Shown here: positions 1-8,242 of the stretch, piece after piece
How positions within the stretch are numbered: position 1 is the stretch's first letter
Layout: every line of letters begins with the position of its first letter
Source: Streptomyces decoyicus
GTDB taxonomy: Bacteria; Actinomycetota; Actinomycetes; Streptomycetales; Streptomycetaceae
Assembly: GCF_019880305.1 (NCBI RefSeq)
Contig: NZ_CP082301.1
Coordinates: 6,696,001 to 6,760,000 of the forward strand
Direction of reading: 5' to 3'
Length of the DNA stretch: 64,000 nt
Made by a program: the position numbers and the translations under genes
Notes under the pieces: generated by a model
What the model was told of the DNA's origin: nothing
The model's input: the letters and a program-made list of their open reading frames with translations, nothing else
The model's database searches: none

Positions 1-253
1 CCGGTGAGACGCTGTAGTCGGTCACCGCGAGCGGCCGCGACAGCGCCACGGCCTTCCCGCCCAGCCCGTTGCCCTGGAGGATGTCCAGGCCGCGCAGCAC
101 CGTGGTCTCCGTACCGGCCAGCTCATTGATGCGGTAGCGCCCCGTACCGGCCAGCAGCCCGCCGAACGCCACCGGCAGACCGCTCGCCCGCCGCAGCCGC
201 GACAGCGCCGCCCGTACGTCCACCGCATCGTTCGCTCCCGGCTCGAGCCGCAC
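1..253 (-). CDS. GAF-domain LuxR-type transcriptional regulator, N-terminal part (cut by window edge)
   Basis: Only the first 84 codons are in the window; the gene continues past base 1. The GTG start at 253 is chosen because GGAGG lies seven bases upstream. The translation (LRRASGLPVAFGG, then NELAGTETTVLRGLDI, then GNGLGGKAVALSRPLAVTDY) matches my memory of the N-terminal GAF-like sensor region of actinobacterial regulators that end in a LuxR-type helix-turn-helix. The DNA-binding part is outside the window, so the class is inferred. It is divergent from the acyl-CoA ligase pair starting at 347, with under 100 bp between the starts, which is the usual arrangement for a regulator of that pair. 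Confidence 0.6.
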   Translation of the reverse strand, partial: MRLEPGANDAVDVRAALSRLRRASGLPVAFGGLLAGTGRYRINELAGTETTVLRGLDILQGNGLGGKAVALSRPLAVTDYSVSP

Positions 254-346
254 GCCGAATCCTCCGCTTCCCCCCGTTCGGGGGTGGTGAGACCTGCGCC
301 ACTGATTACACGATGGCAGGTAGCGGTGCGGCAATGAGGAGGACAC

Positions 347-2056
347 ATGACGGACAGGGAAAACGGTGCGACGGGCCGCGCACCGGCCGCCACCGAGGCG
401 TTCCGGGCGGCGCGGGATCTCCTGCTGCGGCACCGGGAGGACTACGACGCGGCCCGCGCGGCGTTCCGCTGGCCCCGCCCCGACCACTTCAACTGGGCAC
501 TGGACTGGTTCGACGCCATCGCCCGCGGCAACGACCGCACCGCGCTGCACCTCGTCGAGGAGGACGGCACCGAGACCCGGCTGAGCTTCGAGGAGCTGCG
601 GCGCCGCTCCGACCAGGCCGCCAACTGGCTGTCCGCCAACGGGGTACGGGCCGGCGACCGTATCGTCATGATGCTCGGCAACCAGGTGGAGCTGTGGGAG
701 TCCGCGCTGGCCGCGATGAAGCTGCGCGCCGTCGTCATCCCGGCGACCCCGCTGCTCGGCGCCGCCGATCTCGCCGACCGGATCGACCGCGGCCGGGCCC
801 GGCACGTCATCGTGCGTGCCGCGGACACCGACAAGTTCGCCGCCGTACCGGGCGACTACACCCGGATCGCGGTCGGCGGCGCGGCCGCGGCGGACGGCTG
901 GCTGGCGTACGAGGAGGCCTACGAGAGCCCCGACAGCTATGAGCCGGGCGGGCCCACCCGGGCCGACGACCCTCTGATGCTCTACTTCACCTCCGGCACC
1001 ACCGCCCGCCCCAAGCTCGTCGAGCACACGCATGCCTCCTACCCCATCGGCCACCTCGCGACGATGTACTGGATCGGCCTGCGGCCCGGCGATGTGCACC
1101 TCAACATCTCCTCGCCCGGATGGGCCAAGCACGCCTGGTCCAATCTCTTCGCGCCGTGGAACGCCGAGGCCACCGTCTTCATCCACAACTACACCCGCTT
1201 CGACGCGGCCCGGCTGATGGCCGAGATGGACCGGGCCCGCGTCACCAGCTTCTGCGCCCCGCCCACTGTCTGGCGGATGCTCATCCAGGCCGACCTCTCG
1301 GCGCTCCGCAACCCGCCGCGGGAGATCGTCGCCGCCGGGGAACCGCTCAACCCGGAGATCATCGAGCAGGTACGGCAGTCCTGGGGCGTGACGATCCGGG
1401 ACGGCTTCGGACAGACCGAGACCGCCGTCCAGGTGGCGAACACCCCGGGCCAGACCGTCAAACCGGGCTCCATGGGACGGCCCACCCCCGGCTTCGACGT
1501 CGTCCTGCTCGACCCGGTCAGCGGCGCACCGGCCGACGAGGGAGAGATCGCCCTCGACCTGTCCACCCGGCCGGTCGGTCTGATGACCGGCTACCAGGGA
1601 GACCCGGTACGCACCGCGGAGGCGATGGCCGGCGGCTACTACCGCACCGGCGACATCGGCTCCCGCGACAGCGAAGGCCGGATCACCTACATCGGGCGCG
1701 GCGACGACGTCTTCAAGGCGTCCGACTACAAGATCTCCCCGTTCGAGCTGGAGAGCGCCCTGCTGGAGCACGAGGCGGTCGCCGAGGCCGCCGTGGTGCC
1801 GTCCCCCGACCCCGTGCGGCTGGCCGTGCCCAAGGCGTATGTCGTGCTGGCGGCCGGGTGGTCGCCCGGCCCGGAGACCGCGAAGCTGATCTTCGCGCAC
1901 TCCCGTGACGTCCTGGCCCCCTACAAACGCATCCGGCGGCTGGAGTTCGCCGAACTGCCGAAGACCGTCTCCGGAAAGATCCGCCGTATCGAACTGCGTG
2001 AGCGCACCGCGCAGGGCGACGGCGGCGCCGAGTACCGCGAGGAGAACTACCGATGA
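347..2056 (+). CDS. AMP-forming acyl-CoA synthetase (acetyl/benzoate-CoA ligase-like)
   Basis: A 569-residue member of the ANL adenylating superfamily, which activates a carboxylic acid with ATP to the acyl-adenylate and then the CoA thioester. The phosphate-binding loop YFTSGTTARPK is near residue 214, followed by the A5-type motif DGFGQTE, the YYRTGD motif whose Asp binds the ribose, the hinge and CoA region GRGDDVFKASDYKISPFELE, and the C-terminal KTVSGKIRR whose first or second Lys is catalytic. The layout resembles medium-chain and benzoate-type ligases more than long-chain FadD. The ATG is preceded by GAGGAGG. It overlaps the next ligase by four bases, so the two are translationally coupled. 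The substrate cannot be read from the sequence. Confidence 0.9.
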   Translation: MTDRENGATGRAPAATEAFRAARDLLLRHREDYDAARAAFRWPRPDHFNWALDWFDAIARGNDRTALHLVEEDGTETRLSFEELRRRSDQAANWLSANGVRAGDRIVMMLGNQVELWESALAAMKLRAVVIPATPLLGAADLADRIDRGRARHVIVRAADTDKFAAVPGDYTRIAVGGAAAADGWLAYEEAYESPDSYEPGGPTRADDPLMLYFTSGTTARPKLVEHTHASYPIGHLATMYWIGLRPGDVHLNISSPGWAKHAWSNLFAPWNAEATVFIHNYTRFDAARLMAEMDRARVTSFCAPPTVWRMLIQADLSALRNPPREIVAAGEPLNPEIIEQVRQSWGVTIRDGFGQTETAVQVANTPGQTVKPGSMGRPTPGFDVVLLDPVSGAPADEGEIALDLSTRPVGLMTGYQGDPVRTAEAMAGGYYRTGDIGSRDSEGRITYIGRGDDVFKASDYKISPFELESALLEHEAVAEAAVVPSPDPVRLAVPKAYVVLAAGWSPGPETAKLIFAHSRDVLAPYKRIRRLEFAELPKTVSGKIRRIELRERTAQGDGGAEYREENYR

Positions 2057-3693
2057 GCCAGCCGCACCAGGAGCTGTCGTACGCCTGCGGGGTCGCCGGG
2101 CGGCCGCTGCTCGGGCACACCATCGGCGCCGATCTGGCCCGCACCATCGCCCGTTTCGGTGACCGTGAGGCGCTGGTCGAGGTGGCGAGCGGCCGCCGCT
2201 GGACCTACACCGAACTGGGCCGTGCGGTCGACGAGGTGGCCCTCGGCCTGCTCGCCAAGGGCGTCCGCAAGGGCGACCGGGTCGGCATCTGGGCGCCCAA
2301 CTGTGCCGAATGGGTCCTGGTCCAGTACGCCACCGCCAAGATCGGAGCCATCCTCGTCAACGTCAACCCGGCCTACGGCGTGCACGAGTTGGCGTACGTC
2401 CTGCAACAGGCCGGCATCACCCTCCTGGTCTCCGCGGTCCACCACAAGACCACCGACTACCGCCGGATGATCGAGCAGGTGCGCGCCGAGAGCCCGGCGC
2501 TGCGCGATGTGGTCTACATCGGCGACCGCACCTGGGGCGGGCTGCTGGCCGCCGGCGCCACCGTCCCGCACACCCGGCTCGACGAGTGCGCGAAGACGCT
2601 GACGGCCGACGACCCGGTCAACATCCAGTACACCTCGGGCACCACCGGCTTCCCCAAGGGCGCCACCCTCTCCCACCACAACATCCTCAACAACGGCTAC
2701 TGGGTCGGCGAGACCGTCGCCTACACCGAGCAGGACCGGGTGTGTCTGCCGGTGCCCTTCTACCACTGCTTCGGCATGGTCATGGGCAACCTCGGCGCCA
2801 CCTCGCACGGTGCCTGCATCGTCCTCCCGGGCCCCGCCTTCGACGCCGTCACCACCCTCCGGGCCGTCCAGGACGAGCGCTGCACCTCCCTCTACGGCGT
2901 CCCCACCATGTTCATCGCCGAGCTCAACCACCCCGACTTCGCCTCCTACGACCTCTCCTCCCTCCGCACCGGCATCATGGCGGGCTCGCCGTGCCCCGAG
3001 GAGGTGATGAAGCGGGTGGTCGCCGAGATGAACATGGCCGAGGTCTCCATCTGCTACGGCATGACCGAGACCTCCCCGGTCTCCACCCAGACCCGCCGCG
3101 ACGACGACCTCGAACACCGCACCGCGACCGTCGGCCGGGTGCTGCCGCACATCGAGGTGAAGGTCGTCGACCCGGCGAGCGGGGTGACGATGCCGCGCGG
3201 CGAGCCGGGCGAGCTGTGCACCCGCGGCTACAGCGTGATGCTCGGCTACTGGGAGGAGCCCGAGCGCACCGCCGAGGTCATCGACGCCGCCCGGTGGATG
3301 CACACCGGCGATCTCGCGGTGATGAACGACGACGGCTATGTCCGGATCGTCGGCCGGATCAAGGACATGATCATCAGGGGCGGTGAGAACGTCTACCCGC
3401 GTGAGATCGAGGAGTTCCTCTACTCCCACCCCAAGATCGCGGACGTCCAGGTCGTCGGTGTCCCCGACGAGAAGTACGGCGAGGAGGTCGCCGCCTGCGT
3501 CATCCTCCGCGACCCCCAAGACCCCCTCACCCGCGACGAGCTGGCCCGCTACTGCCGCTCCCGCCTCGCCCACTACAAGGTGCCGCGCTACCTCCACCTC
3601 CTCGACGCCTTCCCGATGACCGTCAGCGGCAAGGTCCGCAAGGTCGAGCTCCGGGAGCGGCTGGCGGAGGAGCTGGGGCGAGTGCCGCACTGA
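2053..3693 (+). CDS. Fatty-acyl-CoA ligase (FadD-type AMP-binding protein)
   Basis: A 546-residue ANL-superfamily ligase with all core motifs: the P-loop YTSGTTGFPKGATLSH near residue 195, ICYGMTETSP, MHTGDLA, IVGRIKDMIIRGGENVYPRE and the C-terminal MTVSGKVRK with the catalytic Lys. The order and the length fit long- or medium-chain fatty-acyl-CoA ligases involved in beta-oxidation. Its ATG overlaps the stop of the upstream ligase in an ATGA, so the two form an operon controlled from the divergent promoter region before 347. The pair may handle two chain-length classes of the same substrate pool; this is inference. It ends 18 bp from the end of the convergent Nudix gene. Confidence 0.9.
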   Translation: MSQPHQELSYACGVAGRPLLGHTIGADLARTIARFGDREALVEVASGRRWTYTELGRAVDEVALGLLAKGVRKGDRVGIWAPNCAEWVLVQYATAKIGAILVNVNPAYGVHELAYVLQQAGITLLVSAVHHKTTDYRRMIEQVRAESPALRDVVYIGDRTWGGLLAAGATVPHTRLDECAKTLTADDPVNIQYTSGTTGFPKGATLSHHNILNNGYWVGETVAYTEQDRVCLPVPFYHCFGMVMGNLGATSHGACIVLPGPAFDAVTTLRAVQDERCTSLYGVPTMFIAELNHPDFASYDLSSLRTGIMAGSPCPEEVMKRVVAEMNMAEVSICYGMTETSPVSTQTRRDDDLEHRTATVGRVLPHIEVKVVDPASGVTMPRGEPGELCTRGYSVMLGYWEEPERTAEVIDAARWMHTGDLAVMNDDGYVRIVGRIKDMIIRGGENVYPREIEEFLYSHPKIADVQVVGVPDEKYGEEVAACVILRDPQDPLTRDELARYCRSRLAHYKVPRYLHLLDAFPMTVSGKVRKVELRERLAEELGRVPH

Positions 3694-3711
3694 CCCCGGG
3701 CCGGCCTGCGG

Positions 3712-4221
3712 TCAGCGGGGCGGTGACGCCCCGTTGGGGAGGTATCCCAGATGGACCGGGTCCGGCACGGTGGCGTCGCCTGCCGTGCCGCGCCACGGTG
3801 CGAGCAGGTCCGGCAGCCGGGGCGGCCAGAGCGGGTCGGCACAGCCGGCCGGCCCGGCCGGACTCCACCAGCGCCAGTCCAGGATCTTGTCGTCCGCATG
3901 CGCGGCCGCCACGCCCTCGGCCGGTTCCCTGCGCGGTCCATGGGCGAGATAGAGGTGCTCGTGCTGCCGTACGGGGATGCCTGCCCGGGTGAAGTCGTGC
4001 TCCCAGGTGCCCAGCAGCGGGCCCGGCTCCGGCTCGGCCCAGCCGGTCTCCTTTTTCCGCAGCTCGCGCCGCGCCCCCGCCCGCGGCGTCTCCCCGGGAT
4101 CCAGCCCGCCACCGGGCATCGCCCAGTGGACCCCCACCTCTTCGTTGTCGTAGCGGAAGAGGAAGAGCGCGCCGTCGGCGTCGAGCACGGCAACACGGGC
4201 TGCCCGGCGGGGAGTTCGCAT
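3712..4221 (-). CDS. Nudix hydrolase
   Basis: A pyrophosphohydrolase of the Nudix family, about 169 residues from the ATG at 4221. That start is chosen because it gives the usual N-terminus (RAARVAVLDADGALFLFRYD) and falls 26 bp after the upstream MBL gene, whereas the next start at 4278 would lie inside that gene. The Nudix box reads G-5-E-7-REL followed by RKKETGW. It has one residue more than the canonical GX5EX7REUXEEXGU, and the second of the paired glutamates seems to be Lys. Metal binding may therefore be altered. It is the last gene of a TetR-MBL-Nudix operon. The substrate is unknown. Confidence 0.8.
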   Translation of the reverse strand: MRTPRRAARVAVLDADGALFLFRYDNEEVGVHWAMPGGGLDPGETPRAGARRELRKKETGWAEPEPGPLLGTWEHDFTRAGIPVRQHEHLYLAHGPRREPAEGVAAAHADDKILDWRWWSPAGPAGCADPLWPPRLPDLLAPWRGTAGDATVPDPVHLGYLPNGASPPR

Positions 4222-4247
4222 CGTAGGAGCGTACGCCGCTCCTGCCG

Positions 4248-5105
4248 TCAGGCGCCGCCGAGGCTGCGGAAGTCCCACGGGTCATGGGCGTTGACGACCC
4301 GGATCCGCTCCTCGCCTGCGCCGCCCGCAGCGGCTTCCCGCAGCCGCCCCTGGTTGGCGATCCGCAGCTCCTCGTCCACCTGGGCGTGCAGTTGGATCAG
4401 GTCCAGCAGAGGATGCGAGTGCGGGTCGTCCGCGGCGATCTCCCGGTGGTAGAAGTACGCGTCCCCCGCGTGCAGCAGCCAGCCGTCGCCGTCGCGGACC
4501 GCGAAACCGGCATGGCCCGCGCTGTGCCCCCCGAGCGGCATCATGAGCACATCGCTCGTCACCCCCGTCAGAGGACGGACCCCGGCGAAGCCGGCCCACT
4601 CCTCGCCCCCGGCGCTGTCCGGCTCGTACGTCACCCAGCGCGGGCCGTGCGCCCAGTGCGCCGGGCGGTAGCGGAAGCTGGGCGCCTCGGCCACGGCGGC
4701 CCGCAGTTCGGAGGCCATGAGATGCACCTGTGCCTCGGGGAAGTCCGGCAGCCCGCCGCAGTGGTCCACGTCCAGGTGCGTCAGCGCGATATGCCGGACG
4801 TCCGAGGCCGCGTACCCCAGTCGCTCGATCTGCTGCCGGGCAGTCTCGGCGGGGCGCAGCTCCGGCTGGGCCAGCTCCACCCACTCCGGGTCGAGCGAGT
4901 CCTGCGGCCGGCGCACATCGTCCAGTCCGAGACCGGTCTCGATCAGCACCAGACCGTCCCGGTCCGTCTCCACCAGCAGACAGTGGCAGACGGCATGCAG
5001 CGGCGGCGGCCCCTCGTACGTGGCCTCGATGCTCATCATGGACCCACAGTTGAGGTGGTGCACTCGGGTGGGACGTTCCTTCTCGCCCGGGTTCATGGTG
5101 TTCAT
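4248..5105 (-). CDS. Metallo-beta-lactamase-fold hydrolase (lactonase-like)
   Basis: A 285-residue MBL-fold protein. The metal site is seen in THLDVDHCGG (HxDxDH) near residue 110, a later His in LGGHSAGHAG and the Asp in LLHAGDAYFY. The N-terminal VHHLNCGSMMS with a short family-typical linker resembles the AttM/AiiB lactonase-like branch. Such enzymes hydrolyse lactones or thioesters. The ATG overlaps the stop of the TetR gene by four bases, so it is expressed with its repressor and is probably the effector gene of that switch. Whether the true substrate is an acyl-homoserine lactone, a gamma-butyrolactone or something else cannot be told from the sequence. Confidence 0.85.
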   Translation of the reverse strand: MNTMNPGEKERPTRVHHLNCGSMMSIEATYEGPPPLHAVCHCLLVETDRDGLVLIETGLGLDDVRRPQDSLDPEWVELAQPELRPAETARQQIERLGYAASDVRHIALTHLDVDHCGGLPDFPEAQVHLMASELRAAVAEAPSFRYRPAHWAHGPRWVTYEPDSAGGEEWAGFAGVRPLTGVTSDVLMMPLGGHSAGHAGFAVRDGDGWLLHAGDAYFYHREIAADDPHSHPLLDLIQLHAQVDEELRIANQGRLREAAAGGAGEERIRVVNAHDPWDFRSLGGA

Positions 5106-5689
5106 CGGTCACTCGCGCCCTGTGCGGCGATCGCTCCGACTCGGCGGGCGACCGCATGGATGACGGCGCTGTCGCGGCGCACCCGTGCCAGCAGCAGCGC
5201 CCCTTGCAGCGAGGACATCGCCAGGTCGGCAAGCTCCTGGGCCTCCTGCTCGGCCAGGCCCCAGCCCCGGAACCGTGCGCCGATCCCCAACAGCCAGAGC
5301 TCATAGGTCCGTTGGCACGCGTCGTGGATCGGGCCGGTATCGCCGGCCTCCTCCAGTGCGACGGTCGCGATCGGACAGCCGTCGCGGTAGTCGGAGTCCT
5401 CGAGCCCCTGGGCCAGCAGCGCACCGAGGGCGGCGATGGCCTCGGCCGGTCCGGTGGCGGCAGCTGCCGCCTCGGCCATCCGCTCCGCCATCTCGGCCCC
5501 GGCCAGGGCCATGGCCTCCGCGGCCAACTGCTCCTTGCCGTCGGGGAAATGGAAGTACAGCGAGCCCTTGGGGGCTCCGCTGGCCGTCAGTACCTGGTTG
5601 AGGCCCGTCGCGCCGTAGCCCTGCCGCTGGAAGAGCTCGGCGGCGGTGTGCAGGATCCGGGCGCGGGTGTCCCCGCGTGAGTGCGCCAT
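5102..5689 (-). CDS. TetR-family repressor (LmrA/YxaF type)
   Basis: 195 residues with an N-terminal TetR helix-turn-helix: RARILHTAAELFQRQGYGAT, then LNQVLTASGAPKGSLYFHFP. The GSLYFHFPDGKEQLA recognition helix and the C-terminal region resemble the LmrA/YxaF group. It is the first gene of an operon with the overlapping MBL hydrolase and the Nudix gene. A perfect inverted repeat, TAGACCG-AC-CGGTCTA, lies 10 bp upstream of the ATG and is the obvious autoregulatory operator, so the protein probably represses its own operon until a small ligand releases it. Ligand unknown. Confidence 0.9.
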   Translation of the reverse strand: MAHSRGDTRARILHTAAELFQRQGYGATGLNQVLTASGAPKGSLYFHFPDGKEQLAAEAMALAGAEMAERMAEAAAAATGPAEAIAALGALLAQGLEDSDYRDGCPIATVALEEAGDTGPIHDACQRTYELWLLGIGARFRGWGLAEQEAQELADLAMSSLQGALLLARVRRDSAVIHAVARRVGAIAAQGASDR

Positions 5690-5698
5690 ACGGAACTC

Positions 5699-5714
5699 TA
5701 GACCGACCGGTCTA
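5699..5714. promoter_or_regulatory. TetR operator, perfect 7-bp inverted repeat
   Basis: TAGACCGACCGGTCTA: the two seven-base arms are exact complements around a two-base centre. It sits 10 to 25 bases upstream of the TetR-gene ATG, where repressor binding would block the promoter or transcript start. The AC/GT-rich arms resemble known LmrA/YxaF-class operators (from memory). Confidence 0.7.
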
Positions 5715-5746
5715 TAGATAACAAGGTGCGGCGTCCCGGCGGCAGT

Positions 5747-6172
5747 TCAGGGCCGTCGTTCTCCCGGCCAGTCGAGCAACAGGCGCTGAGCCTTCGGCAG
5801 CGAGGCGACCACGAGGTCGTACGAGTCCTCGATCATGTCGAGGACGAGCCGGTCGGACAGGTCACCCTCCAGCGAAACGGTGTTCCAGTGCCGCTTGTTG
5901 AGGTGATAGCCCGGCACCACCTCGGGGTGGGCCGCGCGCAGCCGTTCCGCCAGCTCGGGATCACACTTGAGGCTCACGGTGAGCGGTGCATCCGTCAGCG
6001 TCGTCAGCGCGAAGATCTTGCCGCCGACCTTGAAGGTCGAGACATCGGGGTGCCGCGGAAAGGGGAATTCCTCGACCGCACCATTGAAGTCCAGGCAGAC
6101 GGCCCGCAGGGCCTTCGCGTCGATCATTCCGTCATTATGTCCGGCGGGCTGCTGTGCCTGATCAGGCGTCAT
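5747..6172 (-). CDS. MmcQ/YjbR-family protein
   Basis: Up to 141 residues. The recognised core runs from CLDFNGAVEEFPFP through FKVGGKIFALTTL and VSLKCDPELAERLR to GYHLNKRHWNTVSL, all typical of the MmcQ/YjbR fold, a small double-wing-like domain often called DNA-binding although its function is not established. The start may be either the ATG at 6172 or the one at 6127; the latter gives the family-like N-terminus IDAKALRAVC, but neither has a clear ribosome-binding site. It stands alone between the TetR operon and the GNAT gene, all on the minus strand. Confidence 0.85.
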   Translation of the reverse strand: MTPDQAQQPAGHNDGMIDAKALRAVCLDFNGAVEEFPFPRHPDVSTFKVGGKIFALTTLTDAPLTVSLKCDPELAERLRAAHPEVVPGYHLNKRHWNTVSLEGDLSDRLVLDMIEDSYDLVVASLPKAQRLLLDWPGERRP

Positions 6173-6284
6173 GTCGCGTGTTGGCGCTGCGATTCGGATG
6201 TACCGGGTGGCCGTGCCTGGACCGGCGGTTCACCTCCGCCCCCCACTGCACGGCCGGTCCACCTCCCCTCGCTGCCCGGCCGGT

Positions 6285-6830
6285 TCACGTCTCCCCGCTG
6301 CCCGTTCGGCCCGGGTCCCGCCTCATGCACACCCGCGGCCAGCGGTCGAGTCCCAGCGCCGTCTCATGGGCGCGGATCGCCCGCAGGCCCGGTGTGAGTT
6401 CGGTGTCGGTGAGGACCCGGAAGCCGAGCCGGGTGTAGTACGGCGCGTTCCACGGCACCTCGGCGAAGGTGGTCAGGGTGAGCGGGGCCGGGCCGCCGTC
6501 CCGCTCCGCCCGGTCGATGAGTGCCCGGCCGATGGCGCGGTGGGCGTGCTGCGGATGGACCGACACCTGCTCGATGTGGGTGCATCCGTCGACCGGCTCC
6601 CAGAGCAGATAGCCGAGGGGCCGGGCGGGCTCGTCCGCGGCCGCCCGGCCCGGCTCCTCGTAAGCCGCCAGCGCCCGCCCGGCACGCTGAAATGCCGTCA
6701 GCTGGGTTGGCGAGGGCGGCTCGTCGTCCGCGATCGCCGCCATGCCGAGCCCGCGGAACGCCTCGCCGGCGGCCCGTTCGATGGCGCGCAGGGCGGACAG
6801 TTCGGCCAGGGAGGGGACATGGATGATCAC
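6285..6830 (-). CDS. GNAT-family N-acetyltransferase
   Basis: 181 residues with the acetyl-CoA-binding GNAT core: a beta-4 strand (CTHIEQVSVHP) followed by the pyrophosphate-binding turn QHAHRAIGRALIDRAE, which corresponds to motif A (Q/RxxGxG/A), and motif B (EVPWNAPYYTRLGFRVL). The YYTRLGF block is characteristic of the family. Substrate cannot be predicted. It ends 112 bp upstream of the YjbR gene and has no obvious operon partner; the 209 bp on its other side hold no gene or clear hairpin. Confidence 0.85.
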   Translation of the reverse strand: MIIHVPSLAELSALRAIERAAGEAFRGLGMAAIADDEPPSPTQLTAFQRAGRALAAYEEPGRAAADEPARPLGYLLWEPVDGCTHIEQVSVHPQHAHRAIGRALIDRAERDGGPAPLTLTTFAEVPWNAPYYTRLGFRVLTDTELTPGLRAIRAHETALGLDRWPRVCMRRDPGRTGSGET

Positions 6831-7039
6831 CGGGCCAGTGTCTCGGGTCCGGATGGGGTGGCGACCGGTTTTCGTAGGGGGCGTCCGGAGGTCACGGTAC
6901 GTGTGCGCTCACGCGGACCGGGAACTGCTGACGCCGGCCGATGACCCGGGCGAGCGGGTGATGATTTACCACGCCGAGCCGGGTTCTTCCTCGGCTGCCG
7001 CGCCGGGGCGGCTGGCGGCGGCAGCCCATGGCAGCACGG

Positions 7040-7795
7040 TCACCGGCCCGCAGCCCCGTACTTGATCAGCTCGTCGGCCGGGTCGTTGACCGGCTGCGGG
7101 GTGCCCGTGAGGTCCATGACGAAGAGCGGGATGTGCAGTTCGTCGGCGCGGGAGCGGGCGTCACGGGCGTAGCCGGCGAGCGAGAAGAAGACCGCGATGG
7201 CGGAGTCGTTGAGGCCGTTGAGCCAGACGCATTCGATCTCGCGCAGCTGAGTGGCGCGGGTGGTCGGGTCGACCTGGGCGACCACGCCCGTACCGCGCAG
7301 GTCCACACCGGAGGCGGTGCGCTCCTGGGTCCGTGCGGCATCGGCGTAGCCCAGCCACTTCAGGTACTGCTCGGCGGCGGTGACGCAGTCGCGGGCCGTA
7401 CGGATCGTGACCGGGCGGAACGCGGGCCGCAGGACGGCGCGTGGGGCCTCGGGGGCGGGCGCCGGTGCGGGCTTCGGCGCGGGCTTCGGCGCCGGTGGTC
7501 CGAACGAGGGGAAGTTCGGCGGTGGTTGGGCTGGCGCGGGAGCTACGGGGACCCGGACGACCGTGCCGCAGACACAGCCGGACTCCGGCGCCGGCCACTC
7601 GTCCTGCCGTCCGCAGACCTCACACCGCACCTCCACCCAGGAGGCCTGCCAGGTGCGGTGCTGTATCTCGACGGGCACCCCGCCGCGCAGTACGGGCATG
7701 GTCAGCGGGGCACCGCACGCGCACGGGAAGGTGGGCGGGGTGAAGGCGTTCTCCCGGCGGCACGTGGGGCACCGCACCGGCACGCTGTCGGCCAT
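7040..7795 (-). CDS. Zinc-ribbon protein with a Mrr-like (restriction-endonuclease-fold) domain
   Basis: 251 residues from the ATG at 7795, which has AGGAG six bases upstream; longer in-frame starts lack this. The N-terminus carries two zinc-ribbon-like Cys clusters (CPTCRRE with CACG, then CEVCGRQ with CVCG). A Pro/Ala-rich linker of about 30 residues follows. The C-terminal domain (AAEQYLKWLGYADAARTQER, GVDLRGTGVVAQVD) resembles the type IV Mrr-like endonuclease fold. In that fold the active site is D-x9-Q/E-x-K; here the Asp and Gln are visible but the Lys position reads Asp, so nuclease activity is doubtful. Cytoplasmic; function unknown. Confidence 0.6.
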   Translation of the reverse strand: MADSVPVRCPTCRRENAFTPPTFPCACGAPLTMPVLRGGVPVEIQHRTWQASWVEVRCEVCGRQDEWPAPESGCVCGTVVRVPVAPAPAQPPPNFPSFGPPAPKPAPKPAPAPAPEAPRAVLRPAFRPVTIRTARDCVTAAEQYLKWLGYADAARTQERTASGVDLRGTGVVAQVDPTTRATQLREIECVWLNGLNDSAIAVFFSLAGYARDARSRADELHIPLFVMDLTGTPQPVNDPADELIKYGAAGR

Positions 7796-7937
7796 GGTCG
7801 GCTCCTGGCAGGTCGGGCGGAGGGGGGCGATTTGCGAGGAGAGCCGCAGGTGGGGAAGAGACAGCAGGGGAGCCACGGCGCACGGGGGGAGCGCACCGCG
7901 GCGCACGAGGGCCGTCACGGCAGGTGCGGCGCAGGGA

Positions 7938-7973
7938 GGGCCCGGAATCCGTGACCGTACGGATTCCGGGCCC
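7938..7973. terminator. Strong hairpin in the 450-bp gap between catalase and the Mrr-like gene
   Basis: A perfect 15-bp stem (GGGCCCGGAATCCGT and its complement) around a six-base loop. There is no T-tract on either side. It lies between the terminator of catalase and the start of the zinc-ribbon gene, both read leftward. It may be a second terminator or a structured leader for the zinc-ribbon gene, whose start is 143 bp downstream. Nothing else is seen in 7796-8177. Confidence 0.5.
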
Positions 7974-8177
7974 GCTGTGGTGCCCGTCCGGCAGCGCGAG
8001 AATCGGGCGCGACAGGACATCGCGCCGCCGGACGGAGTCTGTGGTGGCGAGAGGCAGATCGAGGTGGAGGTGGAGCAGGCGGGCTCCGCGGCGGGGGAGA
8101 GGGCCCGCCCTTTCTGTCGGGCGGGCGCTGCCACCGCACTGGTTCTCCCCGTGTACCGCGGAGCTCGCGCTACCTCT

Positions 8178-8218
8178 CCGTACCGGCCGGCCACCCCTCA
8201 ACGGGCCGGCCGGTACGG
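8178..8218 (-). terminator. Catalase terminator hairpin
   Basis: A perfect 15-bp inverted repeat (CCGTACCGGCCGGCC and its complement) with an 11-base loop, starting 25 bp after the catalase stop codon. GC-rich hairpins without a T-tract are common terminators in Streptomyces. Confidence 0.75.
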
Positions 8219-8242
8219 ATGCGCAAGGAACCTGACCTCTCG

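Noticed and set aside
2047..3690. Open frame of 547 codons on the minus strand, opposite the acyl-CoA ligase
   Set aside because: The plus-strand frame has all ligase motifs. The antisense frame is open because of GC-rich codon use and encodes low-complexity Val/Gly/Ala/Asp text.
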